In this document: positions 8,706 through 21,775 of the stretch, in pieces
Numbering within the stretch: the stretch's first letter is position 1
Layout of the letters: the number at the start of each line of letters is the position of its first letter
Assembly (NCBI GenBank): GCA_007751255.1
Contig: CP036296.1
Location: 3,162,001-3,226,000, forward strand
Direction: 5' to 3'
Origin: Engelhardtia mirabilis
GTDB taxonomy: Bacteria; Planctomycetota; UBA1135; GCA-002686595
Length of the DNA: 64,000 nucleotides
Translations under genes and position numbers: made by a program
Notes under the pieces: generated by a model
Seen by the model: the letters and a program-made list of their open reading frames with translations, nothing else
Databases searched by the model: none
What the model was told of the DNA's origin: nothing

Positions 8706-11633
8706 ATGACCCTTCCTCGCCTGGGTCGAAGCGCGATCCGCCGCTCGCTGACTCTACTCGCGCTGCTGCTGCCCACCGGGGTGGCCGCGGCCCAGGACCG
8801 AGAGCTGCCCCCGGCCCAGCCCGTGTCCCCGGCGCCCGCCGGGGCCTGGACGGTCGAGGGCGGCAACCCCGCCCGCAGTCGCGGCTCCACCGCCGTCGCG
8901 CCCTCGCGCCCGCCCACCCTGACCTGGTCCTTCGAGGCCAAGGGGGAGATGGTGGGCGAGCCCCTGGTCTGGGGCGATCGCGTCGTGGTGGTGGACCGCA
9001 CCGGCCCCGACCGCCAGTCCTTCTCGGTCCTCGATCGACAGACGGGCGAGAGGCTCGGCGCCGAGGTGCAACTGCGGTCGGTCAAGGACGCGGCCCCGAC
9101 TCTTTGGGGCGATCGCCTGGTGGTGCGCGAGGGCGACAGCCTTTTGGGCTTCTCGATCGGACCGCGCGGACCCCGCCGCACCTGGCGCGTGTCCGTGGAG
9201 GGCGAGCTCGGGCGGCCGCTGCTGGTGGACGAGACGATCTACTTCGTCGTCGGCGGCGCCCTGGTGGCCCAGACGTTCGGCCGCCGCGACCCCGAGTGGA
9301 CCTCGGGGCGTGACTTCACGGGTCCCCTGGCCCTGCGCGACGGGGAGCTGGCGGGACTGCAGCAGCGCCAGAACGGTCTGTGGTACTCGGCTCGCGTCGA
9401 TCCGCGCTCGGGCGATGCGCGCAACTGGCGCATCCTGATCGACCCGGGCGACTCGATCGGGGAGGCCGACGACGCGATGATCATCCCGCTCGACGGCGGT
9501 GAGTGCGTCATGACCGCGGGGCCGATCGGACTGGGGTCGACGCCCACACGCTCGGTCGTGGTCATCGGGGGCGACCAGCAGGCGACGGGCACGGTGCAAT
9601 ACTCCGGCGTGGATCAGCAGTCGGCGCCGGCCCTGTGCGGCGACGGCTGGCTGACCCTGGAAGGGGAGCAGGGAAAGAGCCGCTGGATTCTGATGACCAG
9701 CCTGGAGAGTGGAGTGCGGCTCACGACGGGCGCAGTCCACGCGAGTCTGCTCGAGCGCAGCTCATCGGCGGCAGTGACGCCGAGTCTTCTGTACTTCGCC
9801 GGTCTGGCCGTCGACCCCACGACCCTGGAGGTGCTCTGGGGCATCCCCACCCACGGCGCGATGATCCCGATGGACCGCGGCCTGCTCGTGGCGCGGGAGG
9901 ACCGCTCGGGTGTGGAGGCGTGGTTGGAGCAGCGCGATCTGGCGGCCCGGCCGATCGATCCGCGGGGCCTCGCGCAGGGGAACTGGTCGGCGCAGGACGC
10001 CGTCGCGGTGACGGGCGATGGGGAGGTGGTTCGCGGCGACTTCGAGTTGCAGACGGGCGCGGATGGTCCGGTGCTGGCGCAGACGGACGGGCGGCGCAAG
10101 GAGTCCTGGCCCCTGGCGAGCGTGCTGCTGATCGGCACCGATGACGAGTTGGTCTACGCCTCCGGCAGGCGGAGCCTGTTCGATGCCTGCGCGCTGCTGG
10201 CCCTCGAGGCGCAGCGGGAGGCCTTGGAGGACATCGCCGACCGCATTCCGCGCAGCCGCGACCCCGAGTTGATCGAGCAGGCCCTGACCCTGGCCGCGAG
10301 CCTCGGAGCGGACGAGAAGCTGCTCGAGCGGTTGCAGCGTGCTGCGGACAAGGCCGCGGCGCAGACGCGCAAGCCGAAGCCGGAGGATTCGGCCGAGTTG
10401 AGTGCCGAGCTGTCGGCCCTGGGCCGGGTGCCCGCGCGCGTCCTGTGGGACTGGAGCGAGCGCGTACCGGCTGACTTCGACGGGCGCGATGCAGTCCAGT
10501 GGGGCCTGGTGAGGGAGCTTCTGAAGGCGGACCCCGCGGACGATCGGGCGCGGCAGTGGCTCGCGCAGCGTCTGCCCGAGGGCGCCGAGTTGGTGGGGGA
10601 GGGCGAGATCCTGCTGGACTGGATGGACTACCTCGCGGCCACGCGACGGATCCCGGTCGAGCTGATCGATTCACCACGTTCCGAGAGCGCCGACCTGACC
10701 CTCGACCAACGTCGAGTGGGGCGGGCGGGAACGGGTTGGCGCAACGACCTGGTTGGCGTGCGCAGTCCCGAGCTGCTCGTGGTGACGCCCCTGGATGCTC
10801 CGGGTTCCCTTTCGACGATCCTGGCGCAGGGCGAGTTGATGGTGGAGACCCTCGACTCCTGGTTCGCCGGGTTCGAGCCCGTGCGCACGGCCAGGCCGTC
10901 GTTGGAGCTGCACGTCTACTCCAGCCGCGCCGAGTACCTGCGGGTCTCCCAACAGGGCGGTCACGCCGGCTTGTCGTGGACTGCGGGGCACTTCGATCCG
11001 GGCGCGAACCTCTCGCGACTGTTCGTGCCCACGGGTGAGGGGGGCTTCGAACGCGCCCTGGCGACGTTCCTGCACGAGCTGACCCACCATTGGCTCGACT
11101 CCCGCTGCCCGGCCTTCTCCGGGGACCAGGCGCGCGTCGTGGATGCCGATCAGAGCGGCTACTGGATCGTCGAGGGCTTCGCCTGCATCGCCGAGGGCTT
11201 GGTGCTCGACGTCGATCGGTGGGAGGCGCAGGTCGGTGCGCGGTTGGGCGAGCGCCTGGCCTTGGCTGCCAGTTGTGGGCCCGAGCAGCTGATCCCGTGG
11301 GAGCAGCTCTTCAGCCAGACGCAAGTGGGTATGGGCACCCTGGTCGGGCAGGAGCCCCAGCCGATCGCCGTCCCACTGCAATTGGGTTGGTTGCGAACAG
11401 CCGATCGGGTGGCGCTCTTCTACGCGCAATCGGCTGCCGCCGCCCGCTACCTCTTCGAGGCCGAGGACGGACGCCATCGGCGCGCGCTGCTCGAGTACGT
11501 GGTGGCCTTCTACACCGGCGACAGGGCCCGGCTCGACGTCCAGAAGGCGTTCGGCCTATCGCCGCAGGAGCTGGGCGCCAGGGTCCTGGCCTGGTCGAGG
11601 GAGCAGGTGGCGCTGCGTATGGGACAGCGTTGA
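8706..11633 (+). CDS. Large secreted protein: propeller-like region plus HExxH metallopeptidase-like domain
   Basis: A 975-residue protein with a signal peptide (cleavage near residue 29, VAAAQ). Residues about 45-480 contain repeated strands of PQQ/beta-propeller type (PLVWGDRVVVVDR, PTLWGDRLVV, PLLVDETIYFVVGG). An alpha-helical middle (about 490-620) follows. The C-terminal third carries HELTHH at 790-795 and VEGFACIAEG at about 823-832, an arrangement seen in zincin-like DUF1570-type proteins. This suggests an exported peptidase or a catalytically active sensor, but no substrate can be named. The HExxH motif is intact. Convergent with the HEAT lipoprotein gene. Confidence 0.8.
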   Translation: MTLPRLGRSAIRRSLTLLALLLPTGVAAAQDRELPPAQPVSPAPAGAWTVEGGNPARSRGSTAVAPSRPPTLTWSFEAKGEMVGEPLVWGDRVVVVDRTGPDRQSFSVLDRQTGERLGAEVQLRSVKDAAPTLWGDRLVVREGDSLLGFSIGPRGPRRTWRVSVEGELGRPLLVDETIYFVVGGALVAQTFGRRDPEWTSGRDFTGPLALRDGELAGLQQRQNGLWYSARVDPRSGDARNWRILIDPGDSIGEADDAMIIPLDGGECVMTAGPIGLGSTPTRSVVVIGGDQQATGTVQYSGVDQQSAPALCGDGWLTLEGEQGKSRWILMTSLESGVRLTTGAVHASLLERSSSAAVTPSLLYFAGLAVDPTTLEVLWGIPTHGAMIPMDRGLLVAREDRSGVEAWLEQRDLAARPIDPRGLAQGNWSAQDAVAVTGDGEVVRGDFELQTGADGPVLAQTDGRRKESWPLASVLLIGTDDELVYASGRRSLFDACALLALEAQREALEDIADRIPRSRDPELIEQALTLAASLGADEKLLERLQRAADKAAAQTRKPKPEDSAELSAELSALGRVPARVLWDWSERVPADFDGRDAVQWGLVRELLKADPADDRARQWLAQRLPEGAELVGEGEILLDWMDYLAATRRIPVELIDSPRSESADLTLDQRRVGRAGTGWRNDLVGVRSPELLVVTPLDAPGSLSTILAQGELMVETLDSWFAGFEPVRTARPSLELHVYSSRAEYLRVSQQGGHAGLSWTAGHFDPGANLSRLFVPTGEGGFERALATFLHELTHHWLDSRCPAFSGDQARVVDADQSGYWIVEGFACIAEGLVLDVDRWEAQVGARLGERLALAASCGPEQLIPWEQLFSQTQVGMGTLVGQEPQPIAVPLQLGWLRTADRVALFYAQSAAAARYLFEAEDGRHRRALLEYVVAFYTGDRARLDVQKAFGLSPQELGARVLAWSREQVALRMGQR

Positions 11634-11683
11634 GTCTGGGGCGTCAGTCCTGAGTCGATATCCGGGCGCCGGGCGCGGCGGCT

Positions 11684-12454
11684 CTACTTCAGTAGGAGCG
11701 TTTCCAGCTCGAGCGCATGGCGCTCCCGCTCGGGCAGGGAAGCATCGGTCCAGACCCGGTGCTCGATGCCGGCGATGTCGCACAGGGCCTGGGCCGCGCG
11801 CCCCCGGGCCCACGCCGTGTTCGGCGAATCGGTCAAGTGCTCGCCCCGCTCGAGGGCGTCGTCGGTGTCGATGCGAAGCACCGCCAGGAGGTAGGGCACG
11901 ACTTCCTCGCGACCCAGCGCGAGGGCCGCGGTGGCGCACTCGGTACGCACTTCCAGGTCCGGGTGGGCCTTTGGTCCGACAGCCAATTGCGCCAAGCGCT
12001 CGGCGGTCTCCGCGGCGATAGGGCCGCGGGCGAGGGCCGCCGCGGAGGTGCAGTCGCCGGCGTCCGAGGCGCGCAGCGGCCCGAGGACTCGTTGTTCGAG
12101 GCGTTCCAAGAGGCGTCGATGGGCAGCAGGGTGGGACGTCCGCGCCAGGAGCAGGGCCGCACGGGTAGCGGCGCCGGGGTCCTCGCCCAAGGCCGCGGCG
12201 AGTCGGTCGAGGGCGGCGGCGCCGGGCGGCGTCACCACGTCCGGGGGCAACTCCGTCGCGAGCAGGTGCTCGAACTCGATGGTCGAGAGGGTCCGCCAAT
12301 TGCTCGGCGGGGCCCAGCCGTCCCTTGCCGTCAACACGCCCGCGGGCGGTTCTGGAGAGCCCTCGACGCCGAGCAGGGGCCCGGTCGTGCCGGGACGCGC
12401 ACAGGAGGCGATGGTCAGGAGCGCGGTCAGGAGGAGCGGTCGTCGGCGCTGCAT
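11684..12454 (-). CDS. HEAT-repeat-like lipoprotein
   Basis: A 256-residue protein with a lipoprotein signal peptide: a basic start, LLLTALLTIASC and the lipid-acceptor cysteine at about residue 18. The mature part is helical and alanine/leucine-rich, with repeated blocks such as RAALLLARTSHPAAHRRLLE and VRTECATAALALGREEVV that look like HEAT or PBS-type repeats. Such proteins are usually scaffolds in the periplasm. The function is unknown. It is convergent with the propeller/HExxH gene, with about 50 bp between them. Confidence 0.75.
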   Translation of the reverse strand: MQRRRPLLLTALLTIASCARPGTTGPLLGVEGSPEPPAGVLTARDGWAPPSNWRTLSTIEFEHLLATELPPDVVTPPGAAALDRLAAALGEDPGAATRAALLLARTSHPAAHRRLLERLEQRVLGPLRASDAGDCTSAAALARGPIAAETAERLAQLAVGPKAHPDLEVRTECATAALALGREEVVPYLLAVLRIDTDDALERGEHLTDSPNTAWARGRAAQALCDIAGIEHRVWTDASLPERERHALELETLLLK

Positions 12455-12789
12455 CGGAGCAGTCTAGCCGCTTCCAGCACAGCGCTCGCGCGAACACACA
12501 CCAGGCGGCCGACGCCGCCGGCCCTGCGGCCAGGGGCGGCTCCCGAGCCGACCGTGCCGGGCCGCGAGTGCAGGGCATCGTCCAGGCATCGAGCCTCCTT
12601 GATCCCACCGGCCGCCTAGTTGGCTGCGCGGCCCGCGCAGCGTGCGGGCGGAGCCGCGGGCTGGCCTCGGGGAATCGAGACCGATTGGGGTGTAACCGGC
12701 GCGCTGCCCATTCGTCCGTTCGGCAGAGCCGTTGACGGACGTGCCGACGACGGCCCTCTCGAACCCACACTTGAAGGAACCCGAACCCC
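12455..12789 (+). other. Intergenic region without a supported gene
   Basis: This 335-bp gap lies between divergent genes and should hold both promoters. Short frames in it are arginine/proline-rich and look like composition artefacts. A GAAGGAA ribosome-binding-like run is present about 12 bases before the ATG at 12790. I see no RNA gene or clear repeat. Confidence 0.4.
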
Positions 12790-14097
12790 ATGAACGAAAT
12801 CGAAATGCGCCTGTCCAGCGGGCGGTCGACGGGCAGTGAAGTGCTGCGAGCGAACTCGGTCGATCGACGTCGTCGCGCCCATCCGCGAAGCGACTCGATC
12901 GCCGGGCCGGCCACTCGGGCGAGGCGAATCGCGTCGAGTCTCGCGGTGCCGATGGCGGTTCCGTTGGCGATGCTGACAGCGGTTCCGCTGGCCGCTGCGG
13001 CGCAGGAGCCGCCGACGCTGCTGGCGAGCACCACCGGGGATGCCGGTGCGGTGGTCGCGGGTCTCCCCGACCTGGATGACTCGAGTATCCTGCGTCTGCG
13101 CGAGAACGCGGAGCCCCTGCCGTTCCTGCTCGAGGGCAGTTGGCGCGGCATGGCGAACTTCGCGCCCGGGGACGTGGATGGGCTCGCCCTGCGCCCGGGC
13201 TATCCGAGCTACTCGGCGGGGGCCCTGGCGTTCAGCCTGCTGTCCAACGAGCAGGGCTTCCTCGACGGCGACGTGCTCGGCCTCGCGCCCGGCGGCGGGG
13301 TCGAGATCCTGATCACGGAGGAGTCGATCGCGGCGGCCTTGGGTCTCCCTGGTGTCGGGATCGACCTGGACGCCATCGCGTTCGACGAGGCCGGGCAGCT
13401 CGTGTTCTCCCTGCAGAGCGATCAATCGGCGAGCGTCCTGGGTGACCTGAGCAACGGCGACGTGTTGCGCCTGGACGCGGGTGGTGGCGTGACGCGACTG
13501 GCGACCGAGGCCGACGTGGACGCGGCCTTGGAGCAGGCCACGGCCCTGTCGGTCGGCGTCGGCGACGTCCAGGGAGTTGCGGTCGTTGCGGGCGAGCTGT
13601 GGGTCGTGGTCCAGGGTCCCGGCTCCATGGACGGTGGCGTGCTGGCCCTCGGCGCCAACGCCCGAGTGGTTGCCGACGAGGTCACCCTCGGTCTGGCCGG
13701 TGAGGAGCTGGACGCCCTCGCTGTGGTTTCCGATGGCACCGAGCCCCTCAGTCTGTGGGTCGATGCGCCCGGGGCCGAGGGCATGGGCTCATGCCGCGCG
13801 GGAACGCCCTTCGGTCCTGGCGTCGTTGTCGCGTCCGGTGCGGCCGGATGGGAGTCGGCCTCTTACGCGGCTGGCGTGGGCGCTTGGTACGTGGATCCGC
13901 TGGATCCCGTCCTCTCGGCGCTGTTGGGCACCGGCGGGGGCTACGTGGTCTTCGGCGCCGATGGCAGCTTCGACTCGCCGTTCAGCCTGCCGACCTCAGG
14001 CGCAGGACTCGGTTGGGACGGGGCGAGCGGTTGGACCTTCCAGGTGCTGGACCTGACGAGCCTGCGGCTCTCGGCACCCTATCGCCGCGATCTGTGA
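12790..14097 (+). CDS. Secreted protein of unknown function
   Basis: A 435-residue protein. A long basic N-region (1-47) precedes a hydrophobic stretch (about 48-70) ending in AAAAQE, a plausible signal-peptidase site. The mature part is acidic and glycine/alanine/valine-rich. It has repeated short motifs of the kind GDVLGLAPGGGVEILITE, GDVLRLDAGGGVTRLATE and GGVLALGANARVVADE, spaced about 80-110 residues apart, so it may be a small propeller. I recognise no family. A later start at an internal methionine (about residue 55) is possible but would shorten the signal peptide. Confidence 0.72.
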   Translation: MNEIEMRLSSGRSTGSEVLRANSVDRRRRAHPRSDSIAGPATRARRIASSLAVPMAVPLAMLTAVPLAAAAQEPPTLLASTTGDAGAVVAGLPDLDDSSILRLRENAEPLPFLLEGSWRGMANFAPGDVDGLALRPGYPSYSAGALAFSLLSNEQGFLDGDVLGLAPGGGVEILITEESIAAALGLPGVGIDLDAIAFDEAGQLVFSLQSDQSASVLGDLSNGDVLRLDAGGGVTRLATEADVDAALEQATALSVGVGDVQGVAVVAGELWVVVQGPGSMDGGVLALGANARVVADEVTLGLAGEELDALAVVSDGTEPLSLWVDAPGAEGMGSCRAGTPFGPGVVVASGAAGWESASYAAGVGAWYVDPLDPVLSALLGTGGGYVVFGADGSFDSPFSLPTSGAGLGWDGASGWTFQVLDLTSLRLSAPYRRDL

Positions 14098-14217
14098 TCA
14101 GGGCTTAGGCAGCGTCGATCGACCCACCCGAGTCGGTGATCGACTCCGAGAGTCAGCATCTGCCTGCTGGGAACTTCGATCAGGACGGCGTGATGAGTGG
14201 ACTCGGGCCTGTGCTCT

Positions 14218-17777
<3,560 letters not shown>

Positions 17778-17790
17778 CAGCTTCGGGCCA

Positions 17791-17951
17791 GTGTCCTGGA
17801 TCAGAAATTCGGCGTCACTCCCCGGGCTCCGATCGCCGCTGGCGTCACCAGCGCCTCCTCCGAGTACCGCAGCGGATACGCGTCGTCGGCGCGCCTAGCC
17901 AGCATCGATCGGACCTCCGGGAAGTGACGCCGAACTCCTGATCCAGGACAC
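17791..17951 (+). mobile_element. MITE-like element M, copy A
   Basis: A 161-bp element with about 29-bp terminal inverted repeats beginning GTGTCCTGGATCAGAAATTC, 27 of 29 matching. Weaker pairing continues further inward, so the whole could form a long hairpin. A second copy of exactly the same length is at 24392-24552 and a partial one is at 23127-23183. The right flank is TA inside CTAG; the left flank has decayed to CA. TA flanks and CTAG targets are typical of IS630/Tc1-type transposition. There is no ORF, so it would need a transposase in trans. Its right end touches the stop codon of the MobA-like gene. Confidence 0.75.
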
Positions 17952-18559
17952 TAGAGACGACTCCTGAGGCGCGCCCGCAAGGCTGCGAGGTCCTCTGGGG
18001 TGTCGAGGTCGTCGTGGATCTCGGCGCAGCCGGTATCGACCATCCAGAGCGGCTGTGCCAGGTCTCGCAGGTTCCGCAACGGCGCGCTTGGCGGAAACCC
18101 ACCGAGTTTGGCGGCGAGCTCCCGGCCGACGACGATGGGGTGCCCCGGCCGGCCCGGCGCGGCGCCGGTGCTCGGAGCGAGCCAGCCTCGGGGTGGGCGC
18201 TGCGCCCTGTGCCATTCGGCCCGCAGCGCGACGAAGACCTCGGAGGGAACCATGGGCACGTCGATCGGGGCGATCAGCAGATCCCGGCCGGGAAGGTGTG
18301 CGGCCGCCAGGGACAACCCTCCGGTACGACCGTCGGCCCAGGCGGGATTCTCGAGCAGCTCCAGACCCGGAAGACCCGCGGCTGCGATCTCGCGGTGGTG
18401 GGCGCCGGTCACCAGCAAGGCCGGTTCGTTCCCGCCGGCGGCGGCCACCAGCCGCCGGAGTGCGCAGCGCCCTCCCAGGTCGACCAGAGCCTTGGGTTCG
18501 CCGAGACGGGTTGACGCCCCCGCGGCGAGGATCACTACTCGCGGGTCGACCGCCGTCAT
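17951..18559 (-). CDS. MobA/MocA-like nucleotidyltransferase
   Basis: A 202-residue protein with the NTP-transferase signature VVILAAGASTRLGEPKAL near the N-terminus (8-25). Further motifs are LLIAPIDVPMVP (substrate/metal Asp) and a C-terminal DDLDTPEDL. This fits the family of molybdenum-cofactor cytidylyl- or guanylyltransferases and related sugar nucleotidyltransferases. The ATG at 18559 overlaps the ThiF-like stop by one base (TGATG), so the pair is translationally coupled. Together they may serve molybdopterin or another sulfur-cofactor pathway. Its TAG stop is formed by the TA flank plus the first G of MITE-like element M. Confidence 0.85.
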   Translation of the reverse strand: MTAVDPRVVILAAGASTRLGEPKALVDLGGRCALRRLVAAAGGNEPALLVTGAHHREIAAAGLPGLELLENPAWADGRTGGLSLAAAHLPGRDLLIAPIDVPMVPSEVFVALRAEWHRAQRPPRGWLAPSTGAAPGRPGHPIVVGRELAAKLGGFPPSAPLRNLRDLAQPLWMVDTGCAEIHDDLDTPEDLAALRARLRSRL

Positions 18560-19608
18560 CAGGCCCCCAAGAACCTGTCGTAGATGGCCTGGGCGCGGGC
18601 CGGCTCCTCGGTGCCTTCGATCAGGGCACGGCCATCGCCGAACAGGGTCACTTCGCACTCCTCGGCGCCAAAGCGCAGCAGGGGGCCGGCGCGGCGGACG
18701 CTGCGAGCTCCCGCCCGCTCCAGCCGCTGTTCGAGGGCCGTCAGGTCCGGACGTACCGCTGAGGCCGGGAGCTGCACTGTGTTGCGGCCGCACAAGACCG
18801 TCGGCTCCTGTAGCTCGGCCGATTCGAGAAACTCGTACTGCCCGTCGCCGCAGCAGGGGCAGTCAGTCTGGCGATTTACCTCGATCCGATGGGTCTCGCC
18901 GCGCCAGACGTCGATCTGGACGAGTGCGGGCTTGAAGCTCGCGCGCCCCTGCTCGTCGGCGCCCAGCAGTCTCAGAGCCAGGCCTGCCTGCAGCGCTGCG
19001 ATGGCAGCGACCGCCGGCAAGATCACCCCAGCGGTGTCACAGGTCTCCAGGCTCCCCGGTGGCGCCGGCTGCGGGAAGAGGCAACGCAAGCACGGCCCGT
19101 GTCCCGGAACGATTGGCATCACCATCCCCCCCGCGCCGACCACGCCGCCATAGATCCAAGGAATCCGGTCGCGCACGGCGAAGTCGTTGACCAGGTAGCG
19201 CGTGGCCAGGTTGTCGGTTCCGTCCAGGATCAGGTCCACGTCTCTGCCGAGCTCGTCGAGCAGACGGGCATCCAAGTGGCGGGCGTGGGGGACGACGCGG
19301 GTCGGACCACCGCCGCGGGCCAGTGTCTCGGCCGCGGCCTCGACCTTCGGCACCCGCTCACTCGCATGCCGCTCGTCGAAGAGCACCTGACGAGGCAGGT
19401 TGGTGGGCTCGACCACGTCCCGGTCCACCAGCCGCAACTCGCCCACGCCGGCGCGATGCAAGTAGAGCGCCAGGGACCCCCCGAGTGCACCGCAGCCAAC
19501 CATGAGCACCCGCGCTTGCGCCAGCCGCGTCTGGCCCTCGATGCCAAGACCGGCGAAGCGGACCTGGCGGTCGAAGCGCTGGGGAAACGGGTCGAGTCGC
19601 GATTCCAT
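18559..19608 (-). CDS. ThiF/MoeB/HesA-family adenylyltransferase
   Basis: A 349-residue E1-like protein. The ATP-binding GCGALGG is at 38-44, LVDRDVVEPTNLPRQ at about 60-74 and DGTDNLATRYLVND at about 127-140. Two zinc-site cysteine pairs are present (CLRC and CPCC). Family members adenylate the C-terminus of a ubiquitin-like sulfur carrier such as MoaD or ThiS. Beyond residue 265 there is an extra domain with GRNTVQL and FGDGRALIEGTEEP, apparently in place of a rhodanese. I chose the ATG at 19608; the frame extends further with unlikely sequence. It is coupled to the downstream MobA-like gene. Confidence 0.88.
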   Translation of the reverse strand: MESRLDPFPQRFDRQVRFAGLGIEGQTRLAQARVLMVGCGALGGSLALYLHRAGVGELRLVDRDVVEPTNLPRQVLFDERHASERVPKVEAAAETLARGGGPTRVVPHARHLDARLLDELGRDVDLILDGTDNLATRYLVNDFAVRDRIPWIYGGVVGAGGMVMPIVPGHGPCLRCLFPQPAPPGSLETCDTAGVILPAVAAIAALQAGLALRLLGADEQGRASFKPALVQIDVWRGETHRIEVNRQTDCPCCGDGQYEFLESAELQEPTVLCGRNTVQLPASAVRPDLTALEQRLERAGARSVRRAGPLLRFGAEECEVTLFGDGRALIEGTEEPARAQAIYDRFLGA

Positions 19609-19874
19609 GGCCTCCCAGCCTAGCCGCCAGCGGTGGCCCGGATCTGCGGCCAGTGCGTCCAACTCGTCGGACGGCCGTGCGCCGTGGACCGACCGCCCCA
19701 GCAGACGAGGTTTCGGGCCCACTGATGACGGGTCGGATTGGGGGGAGCCGTGAGCGGGGGAGTGGCGGCCCCTGGCCACAGATGAAGCCCCGAGGTGCTT
19801 GCATCTTGGCGACCGATGGGGGCCAGGACCGCCCCCCGACCGAACCCGTCAGGCGGCGTCGGCCGCCCAGGTCA

Positions 19875-20687
19875 TCAAAGGGTCAGCGAGATGCCGACGT
19901 AGGGGCCTGAGAAGTCGAACTGGGCGTCGACCACGTCGGCCCCGTCGTCGAAGCTGGCGGCGACGTCAATCAGGCGGTAGCCCACGACCAGGCGTGCGCC
20001 GACTCCGGCCTGATCGATGAATTGCCAGTAGGCGTTGGCGTCGAGGTCGAAGTAGGTGGCGTCGACGTCTTCAACGCTCACGTCCATGTAAGCCGCGAGG
20101 GCCTCGAGGCCCACCGGACCCAGCTCGACGCCGCCGCGCAGGGCGACAAAGGGCAGGGGCACCGTTTCTTCGGCGCTCGCTTGGCTCGCATCCCCGACGT
20201 CGGGGTTGGGGTCGACCAAGAGCACGCTGACATCGGCGACCGCCACACCGAAGCCGATGCCCAACTCGACCGCCTCGCCCGGGAAGAGGTCCCAGGTCCA
20301 GATCGAGCGCAGCAGGGACATCTCGATCTCGGAGGCGACTTCACCATTGGCTTCGATCTCGACCCCGTCGATGGTGATCGCGGCGGTCGCAGTGCCCAAT
20401 CCCGTGAAGGCCAGCGAGCCGTAGTCCAGGGTCCAGATCAGCGGTCCGAACTCGAGGTCGGCTCGCGGAATGAACTCGGTCTCTTCCTCGTTCAAGCCCA
20501 GGCTGTCGACCGTCGTGGGGGTCTCGGTACCGCCCACCGACGCGCCGAAGTCGCCGCCGAGACCGATCTGGGCGACGCGAGGCGTCAACCTCAGGCTCGG
20601 CGCGGAGCAGCCGACGGCGGATCCGACCACGGCGAGGACGACGAGTGAGGTTGCCAGGCGACGGAGGCGGGGATTGCGATCGAGCAT
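19875..20687 (-). CDS. Predicted envelope lipoprotein with beta-barrel-like C-terminus
   Basis: A 270-residue protein with a lipoprotein-type signal (LVVLAVVGSAVGC, acceptor Cys near residue 27). The mature part is rich in alternating hydrophobic strands separated by acidic turns. It ends in GARLVVGYRLIDVA and FSGPYVGISLTL, resembling the terminal strands of an outer-membrane barrel. A lipobox together with a barrel is unusual, so the cysteine may simply lie in a Sec signal peptide. The function is unknown. The upstream gap (20688-21185) should hold its promoter. Confidence 0.72.
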   Translation of the reverse strand: MLDRNPRLRRLATSLVVLAVVGSAVGCSAPSLRLTPRVAQIGLGGDFGASVGGTETPTTVDSLGLNEEETEFIPRADLEFGPLIWTLDYGSLAFTGLGTATAAITIDGVEIEANGEVASEIEMSLLRSIWTWDLFPGEAVELGIGFGVAVADVSVLLVDPNPDVGDASQASAEETVPLPFVALRGGVELGPVGLEALAAYMDVSVEDVDATYFDLDANAYWQFIDQAGVGARLVVGYRLIDVAASFDDGADVVDAQFDFSGPYVGISLTL

Positions 20688-21185
20688 GGGGAATCGGCCG
20701 GGGGGGGCGGTGGCACGTCGGCGACCGGACCCGGAGTCCGGTTCTCACCCGCGCCGCCGGAGGCTAGCCGCTATCGGTAGCCGGGTTCCACGTCCCGTAG
20801 GTCCGAGCGGCCGGCAGGGGCCTGTCCCGCCCGCAATCGGCACCGGGCACGCCGCGGCACCCGCTCCGGACGCCGGGTCCCTTGGCCCAGGTGCCCATCG
20901 CCGGGTGCGGCCGATCGGCGCCTCGCTGGGGTCGACCGCCGACGTCGCCGACCGGACTCCGCGCGCCGACACGGCGACGCCCCGGCGCCACCCCGGCGCC
21001 ACCCCGGCCCGCTCGAGCACCCCATCCTCGCGGCCGGAGGCCGGCTCCAGCCGCTCCAGGAGGTCTTGACACAGCCTCTGGGGATCCGGATGCTCTGCCG
21101 CCTCGATCGCCGGCCCTAGCGGCCGCGTGGTCGACGAGATTCCGAGTCCGAATGCCCCATGGCAGCGTCGGGATCCTGTGAGTTT
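20688..21185 (+). other. Intergenic region, no supported gene
   Basis: This gap of 498 bp lies before tRNA-His. It contains a run of seven G, short CCCCGGCGCCA tandem units near 20980-21010, and several overlapping low-complexity frames rich in Arg, Gly and Pro. None has a convincing protein pattern. It should contain the promoters for tRNA-His and for the divergent lipoprotein gene. Confidence 0.35.
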
Positions 21186-21263
21186 GGTGGGTGTAGCTCA
21201 GTCGGTTAGAGCGCCGGATTGTGGTTCCGGAGGTCGGGGGTTCGATTCCCCTCACTCACCCCA
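21186..21263 (+). tRNA. tRNA-His (anticodon GTG)
   Basis: A full cloverleaf. The extra 5' G (-1) is encoded, followed by acceptor GTGGGTG pairing with CACTCAC. The D-arm GCTC/GAGC, anticodon stem CCGGA/TCCGG with loop TTGTGGT, and T-arm with TTCGATT are all present. Discriminator C73 pairs with G-1, the identity element for histidine. CCA is encoded. Confidence 0.97.
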
Positions 21264-21775
21264 CACTCGCTTCGAGGTGGACATCCACCGATCTCCCCTG
21301 GGAGCCCGGTCGGGTAGGTCCTGACCGCCCCCCCCCGCGGCTACCTGCGAGCTTCGGCCGGGACTGGCCCCGTCAGCGCAATGCGAGTGGTCGGGGCACT
21401 TGGTTCGCGCTGGGATGTATCTACACCAAAGCCAGTGGATTGGGATTCGACTTCGCGGCGGAGGCTGCCCCGAGCGTCCCGCAGAATCCAATCGGGCGCA
21501 GATCGCGAAGAAATGCAACGGGTCGAGCGGGTTGGTGCCGATGTCATTGAACGGTTATGGGTGGCCTCGACTTACATCTCTGGGACCGTAGCCAATGGTT
21601 GACGGGTTCGCGGCTCAATCGAGGTTCGAACTTGGTGCGACACCCTCCGACCTTGCGATGATCGGGGAGCGGGGGTTAGCCTGATTCCCAGGACGAGTCC
21701 GGAGCCCGACCTTGCCGCTTGGGCTGCTGTCTTGTTGTGATCGCTCACTAGGTCCAGAGGGAGGAGCTTGGAAAG
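21264..21775 (+). other. Intergenic region, lower GC than neighbours, no supported gene
   Basis: These 512 bp between tRNA-His and the next gene are noticeably richer in A and T than the flanks. They include a run of nine C (about 21328-21336). Short frames exist in both directions but none has a credible start or family pattern. This is the left edge of an accessory stretch reaching to about 24.75 kb. Confidence 0.35.

Noticed and set aside
19621-19700. Possible decayed copy of repeat R (shares GCGTCCAACTCG)
   Set aside because: The match is short and the rest does not align well enough to call a copy.
21400-21591. Short frames between tRNA-His and the cysteine-rich gene
   Set aside because: No ribosome-binding site, family pattern or conserved feature; the region reads as non-coding.
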